Source: Panicum virgatum (taxonomy: Eukaryota > Streptophyta > Magnoliopsida > Poales > Poaceae). From it: 64,000 bases of DNA. Shown here piece after piece: positions 24,266-33,995 of this stretch (position 1 is its first letter; every line of letters begins with the position of its first letter). The DNA is taken from positions 70,541,400-70,605,399 of the forward strand of contig NC_053144.1 of the NCBI RefSeq assembly GCF_016808335.1, given 5' to 3'. The notes beneath the pieces were generated by a model. That model was not told the origin of the DNA, ran no database searches, and saw only the letters and a program-made list of their open reading frames with translations. The translations under genes were made by a program, and so were the position numbers.

Positions 24266-27200
24266 ATGGCATCCCTTGTTCATCCCCGTCGCTTCCAGAC
24301 CGAGGGAGAGCTGAACACAGTGCGCCGCCTGCTCGGGTGGAGCGCTCAGGAGACCGGCTGGGGGGTGCGAGCAGGCTCGGTTCCCCTTGGCAACCTCCGC
24401 GCCGGGGAGTTCGTGCTATTTACCTCGCACGTCTCCGCCGGCGTGGGGCTGCCGATTTCTTCATTCTTGCTGCTGCTGCTGGAAGACTTCGGCCTCCAGC
24501 TTCAGCATCTGACGCCCCACTCCCTCCTCCTGGCGTCCATCTTTGTGCATTTATGCGAGATGTTCGTAGGAGTGCGTCCCTGCGTCATCCTCTTCCGCTA
24601 CTTCTTCATCCTGGTGAAGTCCGGAAGGAGCAAGGACGAAGTGGGAGGGTACTACTTCCAGATAAGGAGCGACCTGCCGACTCCTTACATTCCGGGCCTT
24701 GCTGGCGGAAGGTGGGAGGAGTGGCGCAGGGATTGGGTGGTTGCCACCACCGAAGCCAACGAGCGCCTTGTCCTGCCGACCGCGGGGCCCGCCTCCGACA
24801 AAGCGTCCTGGAGGGCCAAGCCATCGCTGCAGCCGGAGTTCGACTCCGTGCTGGATAAGATCAGGTCACTGGCAGGGAGCGGCCTCACCTCGTGGCACGT
24901 GCTCGGCGACTTCGTGAAGCGCCGGATCGCCCCCCTGAAGCAGCGGCCGCGACCGGCGTGGAGCTTCACCGGCCTCAACGATTGCAGCAGGACCCACCGC
25001 GGGGAGGGAAGCGACCTGACCCAGGAGGCCTTGGAGGTCCTGGTGCGGAACGTGACGGGAGACACCTTCATCGCAGAGAATCTGATCCTCCCGCAGAGCA
25101 TAGTCCCCCTCTGCGAGGACCCAGCGAGGGTGGCGGTGCTGGCCACCCTGCCAACCCTGGACGACGGGGGACTGGCCCCGCGGCAGACCGGGGGTGACCC
25201 GAACCGTGGGCTCCGGATCCCTGGCTCGTCCGGGGATCAGGCTACGCTAAGCGCTGCGGGGTCCGGTGCCACTACGAAGGGGAAACAGGCCGCGGCTAGC
25301 AGCGCGGCTGCGGCCGGCTCCAGCCGGGCCCAGAGCAGCTCCGGTGCGTCGTCAGGGGACGTAGGCCGGCGGAGGCTACTCCGGGGCGACGGGACCCTGG
25401 TGTCGGAGCCCGCCGCGAAGCGCCAGAGGTCTTCCGAGGGCGCAGGCCAGGGTAGCTCCCGGGCTGCTGGCCCCCACGGGTCCTCTGGCGTAACTGGACC
25501 ACCACCATCGCCGCCGAGGAATTCATCGCGCCGGCAGCAAGAGCGGCCGCAGCAGGAGCAGCTGCAGGAGCAGCGGCAGCAGGCACGCGGACGGGAGCAG
25601 CAGCAACAGGAGCGACCCCGGGCTGCACCCATGCCGCAGTCGCAGGTACAGCAGCAACGGGCGCAGGCCCGGGTTACGCCTGTATCGCAGCTGCAGGGGC
25701 AACAACAGCAACAGCAACAGCAGCAGCCGCAAGAGAAGAGGCCCGGGCTCCGGGGACGCTGGGTCCCCGGTTCTGCTGGGTTAGTGTCATCTTGCTCTCC
25801 TCCCTTGCGCCGGTGTTCTGTTTTTTTTTTTTTGTGTTGACGGCTTTTCTGCTTTGCTACCAGGGCTTCCCGCCCCAGCGGTTCTTCTACCACCGTTGGC
25901 ACATCAGCAGGTGCCCGGGCGGCAGCGACCTCGGCATCGACAGCGACGGTGGCAGTAGGTGCGGGACCCTCAGGTACGGCGTCCTGTTGCTAACTCCGTG
26001 ACACATGATGCGATGCTGACTGTCATGCCATTTCCAGACTCTGCAGGGCTCAGAGCAGCAGCGGCAGCGGCGGTGGCGCCGGTGCTGGGTGCAGCCGCCC
26101 CTGACGTATTGGTGGCGGGGGCACTCGATGCGGCCGCGTCTGCCACGGCAGCAGCGGGAGCACCGAAGTTAGGCCCGGCCGCGGCCGACTTGTCGGCAGC
26201 GGGGGCACCAGAGCTGGGTCCGGCCGCGCCCGACTCGGCGGCAGCGGAGGTGCCGGAGCTGGGCCCGACGGCGCCCGACTCGGCGGCAGCGGAGGCGCCG
26301 GAGCTGGGTCCGATGGCGCCCGACTCGGCGGCAGCGGAGGCGCCGGAGCTGGGCCTGGCCGCGCCCGACTCGGCGGCAGCGGAGGCGCCGGAGCTGGGCC
26401 CGGCCGCGCCCGACTCGGGGGCAGCGGCGGCGCCGGAGCTGGGCCCGGACGCGCCCGACTCGGCGGCAGCGGAGGCGCCGGAGCTGGGCCCGGTCGCGCC
26501 CGACTCGGCGGCAGCGGAAGCGCCGGAGCTGGGCCCGGACGCGCCCGACTCGGCGGCAGCGGAGGCGCCGGAGACAAGTGCTGCAGCGGAAGCCCCTACC
26601 TCCAGCTCCGGTCCTGCTGCGGAGGAAGAGTTGGAGGTGGTGTTTGGCAGGCGGCTCCTGCAGCTCCAATCCCCGGAGGAGGATGCGACTCCGCTTCCTC
26701 AGGTGCTGTTGCGAGTTCGGCGTTCAATTGAAGAGGCAACCTCCTCCGCCGAGGTGGCCTTCCGGCGGGAGTGGTCTGCGCTGGAGAGCGAGCGTCAGCG
26801 CCTCTCCGACTGGCACACCCGCCTGGAGGCGCACACGAAGGCGGAAGCCTCCCGCGCTGCGGAAGCTCGGTCGAAGCTCAAGTCGGACCAAGAGGCCTAC
26901 CGAGCCAGCCTTAAGAAGGTGTTTGACCGAGAGCTCGCAGTGTCGAATCGGGAGAAATCCTTGGCACAGCGGGAGCAGGACTTCACCCTGGAGGTTGTTG
27001 GGTTTGCTGCTCAGCGGTCCGGCCTCGAGGCTCACCTCGCAGCCCAGCAGTCAGAACTGGAGACTCGCAGCGAGGACCTCGAGGTCCGGAGGCAGGAGCT
27101 CGACGTCTTCTCTGCGACTCTGCAGGGATGGCATGAACAACTGCAGGAGAGGGCCCGCCAGCTGACTGCCGACGAGGCGGACTTGGAAGAGGACCGGAAG

Positions 27201-27809
27201 TCTCTTGCCAAGCGGGAAACTCACGCCACCGCCATAGAGAAGGAGCTTGGGCGCCAGCGAGAGTCGCTCAAGAAGCGGAAGGTATACGCGGAGCAGAAGG
27301 AGACCAAGCTGGAGGAGCGGTCCCGCGAACTCGAGGAGAGATCCCGCGAGCTGGAGGTGGCCAAGGCGGCCTTGGACACCCGGGTGCAGGAGGCTGTCCG
27401 GGAGGCGGTCCAGAAGCACCAGGAAGACCAGCGCGCTGGAGCTCAGCGGATCGCTGACTGGGCGGCCGAAGCGAGCCTCGCACTGGTGCCATTTGGAATG
27501 AGCCCGATCCAGGTGGGGGAGCCGCCAGCTTCGATAGCTGACGCCCTCCCAGTGTTGAGCTCCGCTTCGGATAGGCTCCAGCGCTTGGGGCCGGTCCTTA
27601 CTGGACAGCTTGAAACCGAGGGCCGCGAGCTGATCCGGATGGTGGCGGAGCACATCCTGACCTGCCTCCGGAGCCACGACCCGGCCATCTCGCTGGCGCC
27701 CGTGGTCGATGGCCCTGTAGCAGAGACGGAGGCCGCCGCTCGGGACAGCGTGCGGGAGGTCGTTGACTTCGTCGCCGCCTACTTCAAGCGAGAGCCTGCG
27801 GACCCTTAG
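24266..27809 (+). CDS. Additional antisense ORF of the gypsy element (PF04195-like), spliced
   Basis: This lies between pol and the 3' LTR, opposite to gag-pol. The inferred exons 24266-25779, 25864-25973 and 26038-27809 have GT-AG borders (GG/GTTAGT, TACCAG/GG, TCAG/GTACGG, TTCCAG/AC). They join in one frame of 1131 codons; without splicing each frame hits stops. Residues about 1-310 look like the 'putative gypsy type transposon' family, with VSAGVGLPISSF, LEDFGLQLQHLTPHSLL and FVHLCEMFVGVRPCVILFRYFF. Residues 320-540 are Gly/Ser/Gln-rich, with poly-Q near the end. About ten 15-residue repeats rich in APELGP and DSAAAE follow. A long Glu/Arg/Gln coiled coil and a C-terminal helical part ending FKREPADP close the protein. 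Its role in transposition is unknown. An in-frame upstream ATG exists at 24071; 24266 has the better context (AGGAGATGG). Confidence 0.75.
26190..26580 (+). repeat. 45-bp coding minisatellite (15-residue repeat)
   Basis: About nine to ten copies of a GC-rich 45-bp unit each encode a version of APELGPxAPDSAAAE. Copies differ mainly at one residue after GP (A, T, M, D or V). The array is in frame and free of stops in the antisense ORF. Confidence 0.92.
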
Positions 27810-29202
27810 GCTGGGGATTGTATCTTTTTTCTTTTGCATTATGTAACAAACATTGTATTAGTTGAAAGTTTTTGAAATAGAAGAAACTTCAACTTAGCTG
27901 TTTGGCGGTTGTTGATTTGCGGTATGCGGCACCCCGGCGCCCTGGCCCCCTGGCGGATAGGTTCAGTTGTCTGGACCTGTCTGCCATCTTGGGCATAGGT
28001 GTCACATAGCCTGCAAGGCGAGCAAGCGCCTTGTTCCCTGCGTGGTATACAGGAGTACAGAGAGAAGAATCAAATTTGCTTATATGGTAGCAATGATACT
28101 GCAACTTAGCTATTTGACGCATGCAGAATCCATCCATGATGTGTGGGACAAAGCGGATGCCTGGGCCCCCTGGGAGAGAGACTCAGCTGCTGTGAGTCTG
28201 TCTACCACCGAGATTGGCTCTTATCCTGCATGAAAGCTTTGAAGCAGATACTCGGCCCCCCTGGTAGATAGGCTCAATGGTTTGAGACTGTCTACCACTG
28301 GCCAGGTTTGAACCTGTGTACCACTTCAAAGTTATAGCTTAGAGCAGACCCGCGGGGCTCATTCCTGACCAATCCCAGGCCTGGTACCAGGTCTAGGACT
28401 CTAGATGCGCAGGCCCAGGTAGCTCTGTGCTTGTTACAGAGTGGGGGAGTGCGTAGGCTTAGGGTCGGAACCAGGCTAAGGCGCTACGCAGGGCTCCGGA
28501 CCACTCCAGGAAACAGCACGATCTTTCCGGACCTGGCTTCATCGTCCTAGACCCTTCGCAGCAGTGGGTGAGGTCACTTTGCTGTGCTCGATCCTTTGAG
28601 ATATGGTGCTGGACACGCCGTGTTGGACTTAGGAAGCCAGCTCTTGATCTGGGACGAGGTCCGGGCCCCCAATTACCCGGCTCCAGGTACTAGAGTACTC
28701 GTTACAGGGTGGTGGAGAGTGCAGGCTTTTGGGTACGGAACCAGCTAAGCGGCTACACTGGGCTCCGAACCACCCCAGGAAACAAGTACCCGCTCCCCAG
28801 AGTAGGTCCTTAGGGGTCCGGACCCCGCTCCTGCAGCAAGAGGGTCCGGACCTGTACGGTAGTCCAGCAGCTCAATGCAGATCTTAGTTGCAGCAACAAG
28901 AGTAGAGGTCCCGCGGGGGTTAGAAAAAAGCGAAAATTACGAGAATCGAAATGCGTAATTTAACTTTGACACAAAGACAGAATTAGGAAAAAATCTTTCC
29001 TTTGCAATCTCGATGTACATGGCTTGCGCGATGGATGTCAGAGGCCGGGTTTATGAGGTCGGACCTCTACCGCTCTGAGCCGCGCGTTAGCCGCTAGTGC
29101 GATGGATGCCAGAGGTCGGGTTTACGAGGGTGGCCCTCAACCGCTCCGGGCCGCACGCTAACTCTATCTTATTACAAAGGAAAGGTTATCTCCCTGCTCT
29201 GC
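27810..29202. other. Non-coding internal region of the gypsy element with dispersed repeats
   Basis: This region lies between the 3' ends of the converging pol and antisense ORFs. It holds three related copies of a CCCCCTGG..GATAGG..CTGTCTACCA segment (about 27942-27995, 28163-28212 and 28254-28303). It also has a 90-bp direct duplication (28430-28519 and 28699-28787) sharing GGGCTCCG and CCAGGAAACA, and a tandem pair of about 70 bp (29028-29098 and 29099-29162). No protein was recognised. Confidence 0.8.
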
Positions 29203-32200
29203 CTAGGTGTAAAACTTACGCAGATGCTCTATGTTCCACGGGTTGGGCAGCGGTACTCCGTCTTCTGTGGCGAGGCGAACGCATCCGGGCCGGCATACCT
29301 CTGTAACCTTGAAAGGCCCCTCCCAGCTGGGGGAGAGTTTGTGGAGCCCCGCTCGGTTCAGGATCCGTCTGAGGACGAGGTCGCCAGCCCGGAGCTCCCT
29401 ACTGTGCACGAACCGTTGACGGTAGCGCCGGAGCGCCTGGTTGTAGCGTGCATTTCGGATCGCTGCTCGCCACCTTCGCTCGTCAACGAAGTCCACGTCG
29501 TCGCACCGCAGCTGCTCCTGCATGGATTCGTCAAAGGCCTGGACCCGTGGTGAGCCCAGGTGAATTTCTGGGGGAAGGCATGCTTCAGCCCCGTAGACCA
29601 GGAAGAACGGAGTCTCCCCGGTGGCTCGGCTGGGTGTGGTCCGGTTGCCCCATAGTACACATGGAAGCTCGTCAACCCATTTGGCACCATGCTTTTTCAA
29701 GCAGTTGTAGGTGCGGGTCTTGAGTCCCCTGAGGATCTCTGCATTCGCTCTCTCAACCTGTCCATTGCTGCGGGGATGTGCCACGGACGCAAAGCATAGC
29801 TGGATGCCAATGTCCTCACAGTACTCTTGGAAAAGTCTGCTTTTGAATTGGGTCCCGTTGTCCGCGATGATGCGGTTTGGGACGCCAAATCTGCACACAA
29901 TGGACCTGAGGAATGCGACTGCTGATTTCTTAGTAATATTCACCACAGGAGTAACCTCCGGCCACTTAGTGAACTTGTCGATGGCAACATAGAGGAACCG
30001 GTACCCGCCGACAGCCCGGGGGAAAGGCCCCAGGATATCCACACCCCACACAGCAAATGGCCATGAGGGCGGAATCATCTGTAGAGCTTGAGCTGGGGTG
30101 TGTATTTGCTTTGCATGGAACTGGCATGCTTTGCAGGACCTTACCAGCTCAGCCGCATCCTGGAGTGCTGTTGGCCAGTAGAAGCCGTGCCGAAAGGCCT
30201 TGCCAACAAGCGTGCGAGAGGAGGAATGACTTCCGCACTCGCCTCCATGGATCTCCGCAAGCAGTTCGCGGCCCTCTCCCTGGGAAATGCATCGCATGAG
30301 GACTCCGTTGGCGCCACGGCGGTAGAGATCCCCTTCTACCACCGCGTAGCGTTTAGCCAATCGGACTATGCGCTCAGCGGACACATCGTCATCAGGGAGG
30401 ATGTTATCTTTCAGGTAGTCCCGGATCTCGGAGATCCATGCATCGGGAGCTCCCAAAGCAGATAGGGGTGGTTCTGTGAGGACAACAGGCTCCTCAACAG
30501 AACACACAGCCCTAGTTGGGCACCATAGGTGGAATACTGCCGGGACCGCTAGCTTCGAGGTGCCAGCTTGATCCCCGTCACCCGGCTCGGCAGGCTGGGC
30601 GGTAGGTTTCAGCAGCCGTCTTTCAAAGACACCCTCAGGCACAGAAGCCCAGGTAGATGCTCTCGCAGAGAGATCATCTGCTGCTGAGTTGTGCTCGCGG
30701 GGAACGTGTTGTAGTTCCAAGGCGTCGAAATCCTTCTCGAGCTTCCTCACGTGTATGAGGTATGCCGCGAGCTGGGGATTATTGCAGTTGCAATCCCCTC
30801 GGACCTGCTTAATGATTAGCTGGGAGTCCCCCTTCACCAGAAGCTGCCGAACCCCCAATGAGAGGGCTTGGGTCAGGCCGAAGATCAGAGCCTCGTATTC
30901 CGCCATGTTGTTGGTGGCCTTGAACTCAAGGTGCACCATGTACTTCAGCTGATCTTCGTTTGGGTCGATGAGGACCACACCAGCTCCGGCCCACTTCTCG
31001 CGGGCGGACCCATCAAAGAAGAGTGTCCAGTGAGGCTCGGTGAAGACTGGTGTCCTGATTTCCGGCTCCGGGGGTCCAACATTTATGGCCGGACCTCCAG
31101 GGTTGCTTGGGGAAGGAGTCCACTCCGCTATGAAATCAGCCAGGATCTGGCTTTTGACCGCATGGCGTGGCTGGAATTCCAGTTGGAACTCCGCCAGCTC
31201 TGCTGCCCACTTGGCGATATTGCCTGTGGCGTTGGAATTGTGTAGAATCGCTCTTAATGGGTAAGAGGTCACTACAACAACTCGGTGTGCTTGAAAGTAG
31301 TGGCGCAGTTTCCTGGACGCAATAAGTATTGCATAGATAAGCTTATGCGTCTCAAGATACCTGGCCTTTGCCTCGTGGAGGACTTCACTGACGTAGTAGA
31401 CTGGCTTTTGGACGGTCCGGACCCTAGTTCCTGGGTCCGGTTCGCCCTTGTCCACCGCATCTGTCCCTTGGGCCCCCAGTGGTTCTGGGCTCCCAATGGG
31501 ATGAGGCTCCTCCGGACCTGCCTGTGCGGGGCCCGGACCTTCAAGCTGGGGTGAGGCTGACGGGCCCCCGTGTCCGGGGTCCGGCTCACCATCCTTGGCC
31601 AAGAGGACCTTAGTGCTCCCCTGGCGGGTTTGCTCCATCCTTTCGGCGACCAGGACCATGCTGACCGCCTCCGCAGATGCAGCAAGATACAGAAACAACG
31701 GCTCACCGGGTTCTGGTGCCACCAATACTGGCAGCGAGGTGAGGTGCTGCTTCAGCTCCTGGAAGGCCTGTTCAGCCTCTTCGGTCCATGAAAATGGACC
31801 GGACCTCCTCAACAGCTTGAAGAAGGGAAGGGCCCTCTCAGCCAGCCTCGATATGAAGCGGCTAAGAGCAGCGAGAGATCCAGTAAGCTTCTGGACGTCC
31901 TTGATGCGGCCAGGAGGCCTCATTGCTTCGATCGCCTTGATCTTGGCTGGGTTTGCCTCGATGCCTCGATGCGAGACCAGGAAACCCAGCAGCTTCCCTG
32001 CTGAGACGCCGAAGATGCACTTCTCTGGGTTCAGCTTCGTGCGGGTGGCGCGAAGACGGTCGAAGACGAGGGACAGGTCCTCCACTAGTGTTGATCCTAC
32101 CCTAGTCTTGACCACAATGTCATCGACATAAACCTCAACAATATCTCTAATTAGATTACAGAAGGTTTTGTTCATGGCTCGCACAAACGTGGGTAAGGCA

Positions 32201-32712
32201 TTCCTTAGACCATACGGCATGACAATGTAGCAATAAAGCCCATCTACTGTTACAAAGGCAGTATGCTTCCTATCCTCTCTAGACATCTGAATCTGGTGGA
32301 AACCAGAGTATGCATCTAGGAAAGACAAAAGATCACACCCGGAGGTGGAGTCCACGATCTGATCGATACGCGGAAGAGGGTAGGGGTCTCTTGGACATGC
32401 CTTGTTGAGGCTGGTGTAGTCGATGCACATTCGGAGCTTCCCGTTGGCTTTTGGGACGACGACCGGATTGGCCAACCACTCGGGATGGTGGACCTCCTCG
32501 ATGAAGCCAGCGTGTAGGAGCTTGTGGACTTCTTCGCGGATGAAGTTCTGCCGCTCCACAGACTGCTTCCGAGGTTTTTGGCGCACCGGCGTGGCGTCGG
32601 GGTAGATCCTCAGATTGTGCTCGATCACTTCCCTGGGGATCCCGGGCATCTGTGACGGTTCCCAGGCGAACACGTCGACATTTGCCCGGAGGAAAGCGAT
32701 GAGCGCGTCTTC
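29203..32712 (-). pseudogene. gypsy pol: reverse transcriptase, RNase H, integrase
   Basis: A 1156-residue frame from the first Met at 32673 (open up to the TAG at 32713) holds RT with LSFLDAYSG (first catalytic Asp, residue 120) and the YVDD box (residues 182-185). It then has an RNase H-like connection domain interrupted by a Gly/Pro-rich insert (about residues 345-415), and a second RNase H starting FFDGSAREKWAGAG. The integrase has an N-terminal zinc-binding region (FRHGFYWP, CKACQ) and a catalytic core with WGVDILGPF, ADNGTQF and NGQVERANAEI. The two RNase H-like domains fit the Tat lineage. No chromodomain is seen. The frame itself is long and intact, but it is separated from gag-protease by an in-frame TAG, and the element lacks a promoter LTR, so it is treated as non-functional. 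Confidence 0.9.
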
Positions 32713-33915
32713 CTATTTCTCCTCCAGGTTCCCCGCGATGCGGGTGGTCCTGGTGGCGTCTGCCCCAATCTGTACCGACTTCACGGGAACTTGGTCCGGA
32801 TCAGATGGTTGGACCTTGGGAGCCTTTGCAGGCGCCCTGGGTTGCGAGGCGGACGGATCCTCCTCGGAGCGTGCAGCCTCTGCCGCCAGAGTGTGCAGTC
32901 TCTCAACTGCAGCAACGGCAGCGGTGCGGTCGCCCTGCACGGTGAGGACTCCGGCAGGGGAAGGCATCTTCAAGACCAAATACCCATAGTGGGCAATGGC
33001 CATGAAGCGGTAGAGTGCCGGTCGGCCAATGATAGCGTTGAACGGGAGGTTCACCTCCGCAACATCAAACATGACGCTTTCTGTGCGGAAGTTCTCCTCG
33101 GTCCCGAACGTGACCGGCAATGTGATGCTCCCCAGGGGGAACACCGGATGTGGGCCCACTCCGGAGAATGGGCGAGAGGGAGTCAGCTTGGACTCTGGGA
33201 TCTGCAGCTGCTTAAATGCTGCATAACTGATGACGTTGAGGCCAGCCCCACCGTCAATCAGCACGTGGTAGAGCCTCACGTTGGATATGACAGGAGCAGT
33301 GACTAAAGGTAGGACACCAGCTCCAGCCATATTCTCCGGGCAGTCAGACGGCCCGAAAGAGATGGTGGTGTTCATCCACCTCTGGTGCGGCGCCGCCCTG
33401 GGGACCCCCGGCTTCACCGAAAGGACCTCCCGGCGAAGGGTCTTCACGTCCCGCCGGGAGACAAGCTCCCAGCTCCCGCCATACATCACGTACAGCTTCT
33501 TGCGGCGGTCGCCGTTGTCGGAATCGGAGTCGTCGTTGTGATAGACGCCCTTCAGCTCTCGAGCGGGGGATTGATACCCCAGCTCCTTCTCCCCGGCTGC
33601 GGCCCTGCTGTCAGAGGCCTTCTCCTTGCCGGCCCGCTGGCGAGGAGGGGGTGAGTCATCCTTAGAGGACTGCTCCCGCCGCCCACTGACCCGTTTCGCG
33701 AGCTTTTGGATCTCGCGGCAGTCAGCAGCGCTGTGGCGAGCGGTGGGATGCACTGGGCATGAACCTCCGCTCCCACCTTGCGGGCGAGGGCGTTTGCCGT
33801 GTGTATTCTGGCCCCCAGCCGCTGCCGCCGCAGCCGGCGCCGCTGGTGGCGCTGCTGCTGCAACGACTGGTCCGCCAGAATGCGGCTCCCCACGACCCCG
33901 GTTCTTCTTCTTCTA
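32713..33915 (-). pseudogene. gypsy gag C-terminus and aspartic protease, truncated
   Basis: This is in the same frame as pol and upstream of it, ending at a TAG (32713-32715). It begins abruptly inside gag. A zinc-knuckle-like CPVHPTARHSAADC (near 33750) is followed by a charged linker and a retroviral-type protease around VLIDGGAGLNVISY, with the usual DxG motif as DGG, a form common in plant gypsy elements. IIGRPAL follows, the expected flap-distal motif. The N-terminal gag and the start codon are lost with the 5' end of the element. The stop sits where related elements read through into pol, so it looks like a point nonsense mutation rather than a programmed boundary; this is inference. 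Confidence 0.85.
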
Positions 33916-33995
33916 ATATGTACATACACATGCATGCATAATAATAACCACATTTATAGAGTATTTATTTAAAGAAGATGCATGCATGCGATGGA

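Larger units (their letters stand above)
22592..33915 (-). mobile_element. 5'-truncated Ty3/gypsy retrotransposon, probable Tat lineage
   Basis: The element runs on the minus strand. From 5' to 3' it has the C-terminal part of gag with protease (33915-32713), the RT-RNase H-integrase frame (to 29203), a non-coding stretch with internal repeats, an additional ORF on the opposite strand (24266-27809), a polypurine tract and a 1046-bp 3' LTR (22592-23637). The 5' LTR, PBS and N-terminal gag are missing: coding sequence stops abruptly at about 33915, some 80 bp downstream of the WEB-family stop codon. Tat-type elements such as Grande are known to carry extra ORFs between pol and the 3' LTR, often antisense and with a 'putative gypsy type transposon' domain (PF04195). 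Confidence 0.9.

Noticed and set aside
26050..26577. Pro/Arg/Ala repeat proteins on the minus strand at the 45-bp array
   Set aside because: They mirror the coding minisatellite. The plus frame continues into long coiled-coil coding sequence and the minus frames do not.
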